From the NCBI GenBank assembly GCA_949358305.1, contig OX442316.1:15438001-15502000 (forward strand): a DNA stretch of 64,000 bases. The letters are read 5' to 3'. The position numbers were made by a program, and so were the translations under genes. The notes under the pieces were generated by a model. The model worked only from the letters and a program-made list of their open reading frames with translations. It did not search any database and was not told where the DNA came from. This DNA comes from Strigamia acuminata (lineage: Eukaryota; Arthropoda; Chilopoda; Geophilomorpha; Linotaeniidae). Below are positions 23,802-37,130 of this stretch, piece by piece (within the stretch, counting starts at the first letter, position 1; each line of letters opens with the position of its first letter).

Positions 23802-24960
23802 TTTCAAGTTGTAGTTATGTTTGAAAACGTGTGTATTGCGCGCGCTCATGTATGGTTGTGATTTTCGACCACAGTTCGACTTGTGTACTTTATCGAGTAA
23901 ACACTTGTTTATGTTCAACTTATTTTCCCTGTTCAAAAAATCTGTAAAGTCCAATATTTTTTTTTTGGGTTGTCGATTAATTATTAAACCGGATCACGAT
24001 TCATCGCCAATAAAAATGATCGATGACATTGAAGAAAATGAAAAAAAAAAGTCAAGACGATTGACTTTGACTTTCTCTTGCCATTTTCTTTTCCCCGGCG
24101 TTGATGGATTGACGTTAGTACCGGTCTATTATCCCTCTTTGACCAGACGGATTGCCACGATAATTGATGGCGATGGGCGAAAAGGGCGTTGCAATCATTG
24201 TCCGCGTGACTGGACCATCTGAAAACAGTTCATCCGGGGCCAAGGACCTTGCACGCTTTGCAACCGTCGCCTTATCGCGTAAAAAAAATAAAGAAATAAA
24301 ATAGAAAAATAAAAAAGGCGTCGCCCGCCACTTCCCGGATGTACTCGAATGTAACTTGGAAACAAAAGTAGCGAGTTTTATTCGATTTCCACAACGTGTT
24401 GTGCCGGAAATGAAATTACGGTTACCGGCGTAGAATTTAGTAATGAAATTTGTACATCTGCCATTTCTTATCGCCATTGAGGGGTGTCGCTAATGGAAGG
24501 TGGTTGGTTGTTCCGAGATATGTCACGCAATGGAGTGTCCTTCGCCTTTGTGGTTTGATGCGTGCGGATCGATTTTATTGGGAGGAAAAAAATTGCCAAA
24601 TGAAAATGGTTTTCACAACATCAAAGTGGCGCCCCCTGCCCTGCCCGGATACTTTAATATGGTCTGGTTTCTGGTTTGTGAGATGGGAGAAAAATTGTCT
24701 GGGAAAATGAAGATGGAGGATGATTACGGCGGTGGGAAATGTCGGAGTTTAGCGTGATCGCGAAGGGGGAAATTTGTTTTTTTTAATTTTTACGCGTTTT
24801 GACGTGAGCACCGCGCTTATAATAAAAAGGAAATGAGGTTACCGTAAATGGAGGGGTCTTTCGTGGAACACCCGCGCTCTATTGACAGAAGCTAGATTCC
24901 CTCTGCTTGCGAAAAGAGAGGGCGGTAATTAAAATATGTCTTCAATCTCATAACATCGAT
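23802..24960. other. Unexplained stretch with higher GC and CpG than its surroundings
   Basis: From about 24080 to 24930 the sequence is less AT-rich and keeps several CpGs. Frames at 23821-24222, 24115-24477 and 24450-24757 overlap on different strands and none shows a domain. It could be an unrecognised exon, a promoter region or conserved non-coding DNA. Confidence 0.35.
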
Positions 24961-25185
24961 TTTTGCTCATTGAAAGTGCATTTTGCATCTTAAAATGTAT
25001 TTTTTGGCACATAAATTGCATTTTTTGCATTTGAAATGCATTGTATGCATTTGAAATGCATTTTTGGCACTAGAAATGCATTTTTTGCACTTGAAATGCA
25101 TTTTTTGCACTTGAAATGCATTTTTTGCACTAGTAATGCACTTTTTGTATTTAAAAATAGATTTTTGAACTGACAAAATGCATTT
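24961..25185. repeat. 20-bp minisatellite C
   Basis: About ten copies of TGCATTTTTTGCACTTGAAA variants in exact 20-bp register. The minus-strand reading frames here are repeat translation, not genes. Confidence 0.9.
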
Positions 25186-25875
25186 TTGCACTTTCTAGCC
25201 GCGGTGTAAAGGATACCGCGTTCAATCAGCTCAATGAGAGCATTTACGGGAGGTTTGTCTTTAAAAAGGCCATTTTTGCAGTTAACGGTTTTGTTTGATG
25301 TTTGGATTTCAGAATTTTCTGCAAAACGAACAAGAAAATTGAATTGAAAATTTGCTATTCGGTGCATGGCAGACAAGCGCGCCCAAACGAACAAGGGCAG
25401 CGAAAATTAAATTAAACTAATAAAATTAATAAAAAGTCTAAATATTTTTAAGGGAGGTGTGGGGAAATTTTTGTACATGACACCATCCAAATCTAACCCA
25501 AAATTAAAGGTAATGTTGTTACGTGGCTCAATGCGCACACCAGGGGACTTAAATCGGGTATTAAAAGCTTGTTGGTTCGGTTTACTAATGGCAATTCCGT
25601 AAGTGAATTATTTAATAGTTGTGTTTTCTTTAGATTGTGTGGTGAGCTGTTGAATAGATTCATTATTTTTTTAAATTTTATTTATTTATGAAATGAGGGG
25701 CTTTAATGAGAGTTTCGTGCTTTCACTTAACCGAATATATTAATTTTTAAGTGTTTTTAAATTTTTATTTAGCGCTGTTTATTGACACAGTTGACACGAA
25801 CGAGCCATCAAATATCCGACACTCGAGCAAATTGAACATTTTTAATTAATTGTCTAGTAATTAGGCCTGTGCAAA

Positions 25876-26518
25876 TTAGCGATATATCGCAATGCGATTA
25901 TTTTTTGGTGTAATATCGCAGCTAAAGTAGTCAGTAGCTGTCGTTTGCGATATATCGCAATATCGCAAATTGCATTTTTTTGCGATATGCGATTTATGCG
26001 ATTTACCGAACGTCTTGCGAATATATTTGCTTAATTTTATTTTCACATTTTAAATTTTAATTTGTTTTTAAATACAATTTTTTTTAAGTATTAAAAATTA
26101 GTTTCTTTTGCCATGCCATTCTGTGTATTGCAATAAATTGCGATATTGCAATAAATTGCGATATTGCAATATTTTGCTTAATTGCGATATTTTGCGATAT
26201 TGTGATATCTTGCGATATTTTGCGATATTGTGATATCTTGCGATATTTTGCGATATTGTGATATCTTGCGATATTTTGCGATATTGTGATATCTTGCGAT
26301 ATTGTGATATCTTGCGATATTGTGATATCTTGCGATATTGTGATATCTTGCGATATTTTGCGATATTGTGATATTTTGCGATATTGTGATATCTTGCGAT
26401 ATTTTGCGATATTGTGATATCTTGCGATATTGTGATATCTTGCGATATTTTGCGATATTGTGATATCTTGCGATATTTTGCGATATTGTGATATCTTGTG
26501 ATATTGCATATATATATG
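25876..26518. repeat. Palindromic gcgatat satellite
   Basis: Dense mix of TTGCGATATTTTGCGATATTG and TGATATCTTGCGATAT, strongest at 26110-26510. GATATC and CGATATATCG are self-complementary, so the array can fold on itself. The long minus-strand frames (repeating KISQYRKISQDITISQ) arise from the repeat period and are not credible proteins. Confidence 0.9.
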
Positions 26519-27584
26519 CATATTGCATAGAAATGTGAAATAAATGTGAATGGGAAACAAAGTATCGCAAAGTAGACTTCGACAAATTTCTCTCTCCCTC
26601 TTTCTCTCTTCCGCCTTTGGAATGTCGGTTATCTGGATGACGTCACATCTTCATTTCGCCCATTGAAAGCCCTCCTTACGGCCGAACCGATAAAAGAAAG
26701 TAATAACTCAAGCGGCATGCAACGCTTCGCTGCCTTTTATGGTTTCAAGTTTGATCGAAATATACACACAACCATCAACTCGCACCACCAATTCAACCAA
26801 CCTCGTCATCAACATTACCGTAACACGACTTCCTGTTGATTGCGCCTATGACTGCAGCAGCGCTGATTTTTTTTTTCTTCTTTTTTTTTGAAATAAGAGA
26901 AAGGAAGCTAGACTTATAAAAGAATGGAAGTGGAAGGAGAAAAAGTGGTAATAGAGGAGTCGTAATAAGTTGTCGGCGATTGGTTGTGTGACAATTTGAT
27001 GCCCCGTTACGGGTCTGTAAGCCGTTCTAATTCCTCTGCAACATGACGATAACACGGGTGGTTAGGCTGCCCTGCCAGGCATCATGCTCGGCACGCCAAA
27101 TCGCTTTGTTCCTTCAGTTAATTTAGCCGGCCCTTGTGCGACTGCTAGTTGAAGTTGAGAACGGTCAAAAATGATTGCGTTATTCTAATTTTATGTTTTG
27201 GAACTTTGGATTGTCGTCGTTAGTTTCTCGGTCGGTGTTGGTGAAGCTTTTGTTGCGTTTTTAATTGCCTCTTTTGGTTCGCTACTATTTTTATCTGTGT
27301 TGGAAGTCTGTTTGTCACAGTGGCAAAGTGGGTATTTATGGTTAAGGAAAGTTGTAATAGGGACGAGAGGATAGGTGGTCTTTAAAATGCAGTTTTAGGC
27401 GGAGAAAGTGAATAAATTGATTTAAAAAGTAAATTTTGTGCATTTAAATTTTTGTGTGTGATTGGGTTAATGCATTTTGGTACTGGAATTTGCATTATTA
27501 CATTCATAAAGTGTATTGTTTCCTGAAAAATGCAGTTTTGCACCTAAAAAATATTTTCAGTGCATTATCACGTTTGAAAAGTGA
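26519..27584. other. Unexplained non-repetitive stretch
   Basis: About 26590-27130 has mixed composition with several CpGs and no repeats. No coherent coding frame. Candidate conserved non-coding sequence, by inference only. Confidence 0.35.
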
Positions 27585-27730
27585 ATTTTTATGCTGAAAA
27601 AGTAAATTTTTGTGTTAAAAAAGTGAATTTTTGAGCTGAAAAAGTGAATTTTTGAGCTGAAAAAGTGAATTTTTGTTTCTGAAAAGTGGATTTTTGTGCC
27701 TGAAAAATGCATTTTTGCACGGTAGAGTTC
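27585..27730. repeat. 21-bp degenerate minisatellite D
   Basis: Six to seven imperfect copies of AAGTGAATTTTTGAGCTGAA; the three best copies start at 27621, 27642 and 27663. Degenerate gcattttt relatives extend to both sides (27530-27800). Confidence 0.75.
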
Positions 27731-27800
27731 ATTTTTTCACGTCACTTGCAATAATCTTCTTAAAAAGTGCATTTTTTTACATCATTTGCAATATTCTACT

Positions 27801-28844
27801 TGAAAAGTATTTTTTTACAACCAAAATTTGTGCATCTTGATACTAGTATTGTATCGATTTTTTTTCTCCTCTTTTTTCTTTAATATTGCCTAGTTTTTGT
27901 AGTCATTACAGGGAAATATGAAAATATGCTTGCACTGCACAAAGGGAAGAGGAAGTTCATTTTGAACGCCGCTTTAAATCCCATTATAGACAAGTTTTCT
28001 TCTCCAAAGTCTTACCGCTCTGAAGCGAAAGGTTTTTAGGTTATTCCCTCATCTCTTCACTTAACAAAATCCTAAAGCTGAACCGTCCAAAATTTTCAAA
28101 TCCTTTCATAGACGGCTTAAACCTTTGCACGGACCCTCAATTAGCGCATAAAAACAATATAAACTTTAATTTCTCTCCATCTACACGTAAATGTCGGGCT
28201 TTACTGCAAAACCTTAAACAAATGTGGGCTTCACCACACACCACTCATTTTTAATGTCACAAAACCTCTTCAATTTCAATTTCAAGCAATTAAATAAAAG
28301 CATTAAACGAAAGAAAGTAATGGAAGAAAAATAAAATGAAATTGCCTTTTACCTTTTATTGGTGGAAGATTTCATTTAAAACACGTTCATTGTCCCTCCT
28401 CAGCTGCGTGCCAATGAAACTGCAACAAGTCGTCGTCTAGAAATAAGAGTAACAACAACCAATCAAATTGGGTTTTCGAGGAAATAAAAATACATCAAGT
28501 TGTTTGTTGATCAACAAATTTAATAAGATTTGCGAACCGGAAGTTCCGGAATCATCGTGTAACCTTAGTTACTCGGTATCCCGGTTTTCCAGCGATTGGG
28601 TTTTAATAAATTTGCAACAATTTGGAAACAAGAAAAAAAAAGGAAATCTTTTTCAACACCCCACACCTCCACCATTAAGCTTAGTACTCATAAGATCATC
28701 CGCTAACAGAAGTGTATGCCCACAGACTTGACAGAAAAGCCTATCGGAATCATCTGGTAGCAGAACATGTTGCCACATTTCGAACCTTTTTTTCTCAAAA
28801 CTTTTCAGTAAGAGATAATTTTTTTAAGAACAGTTCTAGACAAA
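27801..28844. other. Gene-free stretch
   Basis: No repeats or domains seen. The 87-codon frame at 28468 looks random. Confidence 0.5.
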
Positions 28845-29070
28845 TGAGAAGGTGCTCTACAACTTTGCAATTGACATTTTTTGCGTAGCATTGTTGGTTT
28901 AATAGTTACGAGTTGCAAAACAGTGATGCAACAATGTCACATTAATTTAACATGTTTCATTGAATTCGTCATATGTCATTTACTTAAATTCATAATAAAA
29001 AGTTTTTTTGAATTAACATGATTATGAAATAATTCACCTGGTAGGTGTTCGGCGGGACACCCTGTACGTC
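28845..29070 (+). repeat. Dispersed repeat related to 17505-17735
   Basis: GTGCTCTACAACTTTGCAATTG at its left and GGCGGGACACCCTGTACG at its right parallel the borders of 17505-17735; the middle is diverged. Confidence 0.45.
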
Positions 29071-30390
29071 GTATATTGTACGATATATTTTTGCGGACGG
29101 AAAAGAATCGTTTGCTAATTTTCAGCTCGATGAATTTTATGGAAGAGCAGATAAAGCTCGATTTGTGATTGTCTTTTTCTCCATTTTTTACGAGAGTGGT
29201 TGTCACCTGAAGAGAGGAGGAGAAATGGCATCCCTACGGAGGCCTTGGCCGCCATTTTTGAGCCATTCACTTGAATCCATTTCACGCTGCTTTGGTCAGC
29301 AACTGACCACTCGCTTTTTCTCTTATCACTTTGCAGACGATGCATTTCCAATGGATTCTGCCATTTTGGGGAATAAAAAGAGCGAGAAAATGGCGGTTTT
29401 AAATTAAATAGTTTGGATCGTAAATATATAGCTATTTTCGTTTTTTACTATTATTTTTATCGCTTTTATATCTAAAGTGGAAACGAGACGTTTATTGCTG
29501 TATTGATATGTGCTTTGATGGATTCTGAGCTGCGAGTCGGTCCAAAGTGTTTCTTTTTTATTACTTTGTTTATTTCATTTCTGCGCGCTTTGTGGAATCG
29601 TACTCGTCAAGTTTTTTAATAGACTTTTCCAAACTTGACAAGTTTGTTCGCTGTCTGAACCGAACTGAAGTGAAATAGAATTTTGGATGGAAGTCGTAAC
29701 TTCGTCTAATTAACACCTTGTTAGAGCGCTCATATTAAACCATTAGCCACCTGGCACTTAATATTTTAGTGACCAGGTACCTTAAGGGTCTCATAATCAG
29801 GTTTCAATGACGAGTCTTTCTCGTGACGAGGAATTAAGTGAATTAAAGTCAAAGCAGCTGTGCGCGAATAAAGCTCACTTGCAATGGAAATAGCGAGCAA
29901 ACTCGGGGAAAAGAAACTTTTAATGATGTATTGGATTTTCAGCTGTTGGTGGTTGGTGTTTTGGGTCACTGTTGCTTTATTTAGTCACTAGTGTAGTCAA
30001 CTTTTCTGGGTTTTGCTGTTTTTGGTGTTTCTGTACAGAAAAGGGACAGCAATATATAATCACCGTAAACAGGTGCATTCAATTGTCTTCTTAAATCACT
30101 TTAAGAAGTGAATTCAAGATTGAACTCGCTAAAAATTGAACTGAACTAAAAAGATGTCTGTTTACGACATGCGGTAACAATAGCCAGTAGCAGGTGCTAG
30201 AAGTCAAACAAGTGATTTTAATTTCACTTAATCTTAATCATAATCTTTTAAGATGATTTCTCAGAGATAGGATGTAAAAATACGACATATCCTGTTTGGA
30301 AAAGTCATTTCAGAAGAATAAGTCGATATGTCTCTGGGTTATTTTCAATTTGCATATAAAATAGTTTTTGCATGAGTTTAAAGAGCTGAG
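29071..30390. other. Gene-free stretch
   Basis: The 120-codon frame 29045-29407 starts inside a dispersed repeat and has no family resemblance. Nothing else recognised. Confidence 0.5.
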
Positions 30391-30590
30391 AAAATTGCAT
30401 TTTTAGGTAAAATAATGTATTTTCAAGTGAAATAATGTATTTTCTGCTGAAATGTTGTATTTTCAAGTGAAATAATGTATATTCAGGTGAAATATTGTAT
30501 ATTCAGATGAAATAATTTATTTTTAGACAAAAACAATTTTTCAAGCAAAAAACAAGAATTTTCAGACAAAACAAGGAATTTTGAGACACA
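30391..30590. repeat. 20-bp minisatellite E
   Basis: About ten copies of GTATTTTCAAGTGAAATAAT in exact 20-bp register, decaying at the right into ACAAGGAATTTTGAGACA. Confidence 0.85.
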
Positions 30591-32050
30591 TGAAATGCAT
30601 TCATGGACTGAAAAAATGCATTTTTAACATGAATCGTGTAGCACAAACTATAGTTAAGAAGCAAGCCTGCATTCTCAAACTTGAATGTAGGCTCCCTGTG
30701 TAAAATTGCAGTATTTTTTTTAGTGCTCATACACTTGAGACTCTTTATAGGTTTACTGAAGGAGCCGGGTCTTGGTTTGGTTGCTATGATGATGTGATGG
30801 AATTTTTTTTTCTAATGCGCAAGCACAACTTCTTATTGGAATGCCCGGAATGCTGAAAAATTGGATTGTGCTGTCATCGTGCATGCATTATAGGCTGCAT
30901 CGCACTAACAGTATTAACGACACTAAAGCTAAAGTAGCGAATCGAACTACGCACTTTTTCCCTTCATCAATTAGCGGCGCACAATATTAGTTTTATTTGA
31001 GTTTGTCGTTTTAAACACAATAGTCTTTGAGCGCTTGCAGTGTTTACTTAACAAATCAGTGTTTGAATGAAAGAAGAAGAAAAGATAACATCTTTTTTAT
31101 CCTTTCTGGATCTCTCTAACAAAATTATCTCTGCTCAAATGACATTTTATCAATAACACGAATTAAAGTGGCAGTATTGAATTTTTTTTATCAGTTTCCA
31201 TTTAAGTTGTTACGATGTAGACGAAATTGGGAAATGTAATGAAATTGACATGTGTACAAATGTCGTTACCAATTTGACAGGATTGGGTCTCATCTACAAT
31301 AGATGAACTACTTGAGGTTGAATCTTTTATCAGTTTAAGACGAGAGTAATGGGAAATTGAAGAAATTTAATCAGCAGAAGGGGATCTATTACATTATTCC
31401 GTCAAGGTTCAGTACATCTACGAGTCGACACTGTATACTGTTACTAATGTACTTATTCTAGGATTACTTAATGCAAACAATACACTAGGGACAAAGAAAG
31501 TGCCAAAACAGGAGTAAAAAGTTTGGGAAGTGATAAGAGTTTGGTTTCTATTAAATAAGCATTTAAAGTGTTATTATTATTTTGATGATACTTAAATTTA
31601 ATGTTTTATTTGGTCACCAGAGTGAGCTAGCGTGTAAGCTATTTTTAGTAACTTGTAACAGGAAGTATCACTTCCTGTAATTATAAATTCAGTGTGTTCT
31701 TGTGTTTTTGTGAAATGAGGAGAGTCATTTATTTTGTGCCATTTCCATGAAGATTTTGCACATAACATTAGTTTGGTATCAAAGACGGGAGGGAAAGTTA
31801 GTCGTGAGTTATGTGGAATGTGTTTATGAAGTTATGTTAATAGGAAGGAGACTGTACGACAATGTTAAGCGACAACTGATGATTTATTCAAACAGTGTTT
31901 GGGTTTATATACCCTAAAATATTCGACCATCAAGTTTCTTTTGAGCCAGAAATGAAAAATTAATGTTAAACCCGTGATTTCGAACAGCCCTTTTTACTAC
32001 AACAGACGTTGCATGGACGTTTTGGATCAATCGGACAAATGGGGTCGGAT
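30591..32050. other. Gene-free stretch
   Basis: Apart from the LTR-like block at 31868-31915, I see no genes or repeats. Confidence 0.5.
31868..31915 (-). repeat. LTR-like promoter/polyA block, second copy
   Basis: ACAACTGATGATTTATTCA followed by GGGTTTATATACCC on the plus strand, matching the block at 46817-46880. Confidence 0.45.
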
Positions 32051-32056
32051 TGACAA

Positions 32057-32479
32057 CTATACTCGAGTTGCACTCAAAAAGGCACTTTACAAGATGTACT
32101 CCCATTGGTCGAGCCAGTTTACTACAATCTCCAGACTACTACTAGGAGAAGTAGTTTTGTTTTTTATTTATTGTTGTGATTGTTATGACTAATTTAGTTT
32201 GTTATTTTGATTTTATTTAATAAAAAATGTTATTTCCATCATTAAAGTGAAGTTTTACACATTAAAAAATGTCAAACTCATGTTTGTTGTGTTTATTGCT
32301 CACATCGTCTGGAAGTTTGAATTTTATGCCGTTGCCTAGGCAATCGATTGCAATGTCTGTACATTGTTAAGCAATTCAGGTGTTTGGGTCTACTTTTCTG
32401 GATCACTACACCAGTAAACTGGCTCGACCAATGGGAGTACACCTTGTAAAGTGCCTTTTTGAGTGCAACTCGAGTATAG
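32057..32479. mobile_element. MITE with CTATACTCGAGTTGCACTC ends
   Basis: CTATACTCGAGTTGCACTCA at 32057 mirrors TGAGTGCAACTCGAGTATAG ending at 32479; the TIR runs about 65 bp to CGAGCCAGTTTA with one mismatch. The flanks share TGACAA (32051-32056 and 32480-32485). The interior resembles 39005-39368. No coding frame. Confidence 0.85.
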
Positions 32480-32485
32480 TGACAA

Positions 32486-33600
32486 AAATTAGAAGGCGGG
32501 AATGTTTGATATTCCAACAGTTTACAATATGGGCCCAAATTTTTGCGAAAGACATATTCTGTTAGAACTCGTGTGCTGATAAATAAAATAGATTGGGACG
32601 CCAATATTTACCGAGATATTTGTGGTTGAACGTCCGGAATTTGTATTGATGCGTGAAATCGACTGCACTTCACTTCACTGCGTGAGTGACTTTTATAAAG
32701 AGCAAAATCCGTGACTTAAAGTTGGCTGATGCCTAATCTCTGAATTCATAAAGTTTACTTTGACAAATTTAAATTTTAGACGTGATTTTTAATTCAGTGT
32801 GTTCTAAATTATTCATTTACCATAATAGCGATGCACTGCAGACTCTAATTCTAAAAGTATCCTAAAGTTCAGCAAACTTGCAATAAGCTTATCTGCCGAG
32901 AGACCGGTAGTATCAGACCGATGTACCGGTAATTAAAATTCAGGCTCAATTATGAACACTGATTTAATTATGAAATGTATACTTTGGATTATTTCCTGTC
33001 TTTTAAACAATACCAGAGACGACACCACGTGTTTAGTTATTGAAATAATCAGTTTCAACCCAAATTGTGTGTGAGAAAGAAGTATTATTGACTCTCGTCT
33101 CGAAAAATACAGAAGCTTTGACAATATAATGGACTCGTATATGAAATGCCAAAGATGTGGAACAAAAGATTAATTGTATGAATTACTGAAGATTGTCAAA
33201 AGCTTTGAGGAATTTGAGTGAAATTCTGGTATTTATGGTTTTAGAACAACATTTCTCTTTGGTTAAATCAGTCTTGAAGTACAGGTGGAAGAGGGGAAAT
33301 GACGTCAATAAAAAGAGAAAACTTAACCAACTTCCTGCTCTGAAAGAGAGGTTATGGTATGGCTGCGGTCGTAATATCCCACTACATTTCTATACGGCAT
33401 TGAGCATGGAAGCGGAAATATTTCATTAATACAGTGGGCTGCCCTTTTCATACGTACTACGGAGTAGGAAGATTCTAATTCCGCTTCCTGTGGCAAATGA
33501 GATCTGGATGAAACGTCTCGGCCGTATTTTTTGGCAAATTGAAGTCCGAAGAGTCTAGAGTTGCTTTTATTCACTTGCAATGAAATAAGTCTGTCTAGCG
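32486..33600. other. Gene-free stretch
   Basis: Only short frames; nothing recognised. Confidence 0.5.
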
Positions 33601-33845
33601 CAGTGGTTCTCAAATTTTTTGGTTCTGGAGTTCTTTACACGCATAAAACTTTCTGCGGAGTTCTAGTGGGCCACTGATTGTGTCAAATTTCAAATAAAAT
33701 TAGTGTTCTTAATTATTATTATTATTATTGTTATTTTGTCTTTGCGATAAGTACCTAAAGATGCTTGTTACATCGCTTGTAATTATAATGTCAACCTTGC
33801 GGAGCTCTTGGCCCCTGGAGATGTCTTGCAGTTTGAGAATCGCTT
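33601..33845. mobile_element. hAT-like MITE with CAGTGGTTCTCAAA terminus
   Basis: The left end CAGTGGTTCTCAAATTTTTT matches the well-known hAT (Charlie-type) terminal consensus; the right end TTTGAGAATCGCTT is an imperfect mirror. Interior has an (ATT)n run and no ORF. A clean 8-bp duplication is not visible. Confidence 0.65.
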
Positions 33846-36800
33846 AGAACAACTACATCTCTAGGGCTATAATTTGACCCTAATGCATAACCTCATTGCT
33901 TATGGGGCCCCATGGAGTTGTGAGGCAAAGCTGCACCAGCTGAGCTGTTGCACTTAAGCCACTGGGAATGTTTGGTTAGTCTGAACAATCCTTGTCTGTG
34001 CAAACATAAACATGATTTTTAGAAATAATAACAGGTAATAATACTATTAACTTGTCTGCAATAAACAATTTTAGACTTTTGAGTGGTTTCGTGCGGAAAA
34101 TATGGAATTTGGCTTCAAAATGCCGGGCACATTCTCACTGCGAAAAAAGTGAGATTTTGATATGGAAAGTATAATGGAAATATAGCTCTAAATGATCGTC
34201 TTTCAGCATAGTGGAAACGTGTGTGGAATGGAAAGTTCATGTATGGGAAGTTATATTTTTATCATATTTCCAGTACTGTAAAGGTGTATGAAGTAGTTGG
34301 GGGACGCCACTTGACCGTATGTCAGGTAATATCTCCGTGTGATATTCCTCGGAGTTTGCTTAAAGTGCGCGTCTCACATTTTTAAGACACGGAACTGCGT
34401 TGTGTTTTGCAGTATCTTTTATACTTTGGAAATGTGTGTGTCCAAACCACTGGTTATGAATTTATCTGGAATTCTTAACCTGGAGATATGCCGGGAAGGA
34501 AATATTGTGAAAAATGTTAATGTGAAATTTGTCTCGTGAGAATGCCAATTACTGCAATCTGGTCTGTGGTTAGTCAATATGATGGATGTCCAGCAGTCAG
34601 TAATTTTAATTGGGCACGTCCATCATTGTCTGTTGTTGGCAATCTGCCTCCTTTCACTAACTGCTTCACACTTATCACGAGCAGCCAAAAGACATTTTCT
34701 GCCTGTCTCGTCATTATCTGATACCAATTGTGATGGAGAAAAAGAAAAGCACACTCATAACTCAACTCGAATATAAGCTCAATTTAGACTATCAAACTAT
34801 AACTTCTCATTTTTTGTTTTATGCATTTTATATTCCATGAAATTGGAATTACTTTTCCTCACATTGGTATGGAAAAAAGATGTCTACGGCTTAGCAGAAA
34901 ACAAAAAGTTTAAAAACTTTTCTTTTCTTCAACATAAACCAATGTAATTCCTAAATCCATATTGCAGAATATGCAATAAGTCCAACTGAAGAAATCGAAA
35001 AGCAAATAGAAAACTGCAGTGCTCACTTGCTGCCAATAAATGAATAAATAAATGAGTTATTGTTCTTCAAGCAGCTGGTGGTCAACAAATATTAGTATAA
35101 GATTTTTAAAATATGCGAATATTCTGAAACAACATTTTGATAAATTCTTCATTATGCTTATGTACATAATAGATGTTGTCACAATCTGTTTACTGGAGCC
35201 TATGCATACTAGGTACTTATTCTACTATGCAAACAGAAGGCGAGGGTTAACAAAAGATGGCAGTTTTGAATGTAAGTCATAGTCATAGCGCGAACACTAA
35301 TACTACGTTTACATGCATGGAATATTTTGAGTGATATGAAATATTCCGTGTGCACAACAGTCATGTAAACAGGGATGACAAGGATTATTCGAGTAGTGAA
35401 TAATCCCTCGCAGAAAGTTGTTTAATTCGAGTGAACTCCAACTATTTTTATTGCGCATGCGCGCATCGCTTCCTGTAATATAAAGCCTTACAGTGACTCA
35501 AAAAATTGTTCACATGAAGGAACGATGCTTTTTCTGTCATAACCTTTTTGTTTTTTGAAATTTTTAAAAATTATTTACTTTTTCTGAAAGCTCATGAGCT
35601 ATTTGTGTTAAAATTTAAAATATTTTCTTTCTGAGAAATCATTATAAATCTTTTTTTTTGCCAAATAAAGATACTACTACAAACATGGCGCAGCCGACAG
35701 GCACGACCTCTGGAGAGTCGTCTTAACTATCGTGCCACAAGTTTGATCGTGTAAACGGGTGATTTTTGGACACGAGAATCTCGCGTTAATATCAGATGGC
35801 GATTTTAAATGTTAGTCAAGACGACAAAACTCGTGACACGGGCCTTAAGACGACTTTTACAAAGGTTGTGCTATCTTTCTCATAATCTCACCCGAGACGA
35901 TTAGGCGGCCGTTGTACGGAGAAGACGTGAATAAAGAATGATTTCTCACATTAGTCTTGGAACTAGATCCGTTTTATGTACTCATTACGTGTCCACAGTG
36001 TTTTTTTATCCTTACCGACTGCACCATCCATCTTTTGCAGCACCATTCTTCACCGAGAGACTATTACTCCGTTAATGACCATCTGTGGCTTAGTGGTCAG
36101 TCGGAACACGAGGGGAAAACTCAGCAATTTCACTAATAAGTCGCATCTAACCGCTCTGCACTTGCGAGTCCATTGACAGCCACTGGTCATTCATCATCAG
36201 GCTGCAATGGATGGGTTGGCCGGGACAACCATTACGCAGTTGAGAGTATGTCACACGGTTTTAAAGTTGTTGTTTACTCGCGAATAAGAAACAAACTGAA
36301 GCGTGTTGAATAAACATCACTTGTGTAATGAGTTTTTGCTTGTTTATTTACAAATGTTTTAAATCTCAAGTTCTTTTTTTTTATTTCTTTTAACGTGTTT
36401 TGTTTGTGGGTTTAAACTCTTTTATGTGCTGACCTGTTATTCTGGAAAATTTATTTCCAGCACCTCCATAAACATAAATAAGCCAGCAACTTGAAGTTTT
36501 ATACATGAAGAAAATATAAGGAACATAAAGTTGAAATATATTAAAGAAGGGAAAATTGATGGCAGCCATATTTAGATTGTATTTTTTTTCTTTTTTTTCT
36601 TTTTTGGGAGGGAAAGGAAATTGATGGATTTTGGCTTTTATTATGTTCAAAACATATGTATCAGTTTGTTAATTAAGTTTTACCTCAATTTGGGAATGAA
36701 GCGGATTAAGTAAGTTTTGCAAATCTGTTTTATATTCCCACCACGAATCACAATTACACGTTTTAATTTAAGCGTATCACATTGAAGCAGAGCGTCCGCA

Positions 36801-37044
36801 GTGGTTTCCAAACGGGATTAGAAATGTTCGCTATTATTACACGAAGATTAAACAAATTAAAATAGGGGTACACCGCCTATAGGATTTTTCTTTAGTCTTC
36901 TGTTTCTTAATTAAATTATTGGACAAGCCATAAGTAACATCATTTATTTGTTGATTTGATAAGCTGTGCTTCTTTTGAGTGTTCCCATATGGTTCAAAAA
37001 TATATTGCTTTCCAAAACGTATATATACCATTTTATACAAGTAT
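33846..37044. other. Gene-free stretch
   Basis: Apart from the possible MITE end at 35303, short frames only. A TGGCTTAGTGGTCAG phrase near 36087 is box-A-like but lacks a box B. A block at about 35690-35900 shares phrases such as CACGAGAATCTCG and GGCCTTAAGACGAC with 51600-51745. Confidence 0.45.
35303..35430 (+). mobile_element. Possible MITE end (ACGTTTACATGCATGG)
   Basis: CTACGTTTACATGCATGGAA followed by CATGTAAACAGG and GATTATTCGAGTAGTGAATAATC resembles TTTACATG-type MITE ends such as 1061-1505. No convincing right terminus was found. Confidence 0.35.
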
Positions 37045-37130
37045 TATCACCTAGTGGCAAAATACAAAATTACTCACAATTACTCACAGCGTAGAGTGAG
37101 GGTCTAGTTTTTTTGAACACGGCTGTAACA
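37045..37130 (+). repeat. Dispersed repeat family, copy 2 (5' truncated)
   Basis: Shares CACCTAGTGGCAAAATAC, AGAGTGAGGGTCTAG and GAACACGGCTGTAAC with the copy at 5662-5772. It is immediately followed by an aatgcatt-family repeat. Confidence 0.7.

Noticed and set aside
24967-25394. Minus-strand frames rich in FKCKKCISSAKNA that look like cysteine motifs
   Set aside because: They are translations of minisatellite C; the Cys spacing follows the 20-bp period.
26084-26585. Two overlapping minus-strand frames of 135 and 158 codons rich in ISQ/RYHN
   Set aside because: They are translations of the gcgatat satellite in different frames; frame length follows from the repeat lacking stops.
36080-36160. 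Second tRNA-derived element at TGGCTTAGTGGTCAG
   Set aside because: Box A is plausible, but no box B follows at the right distance.
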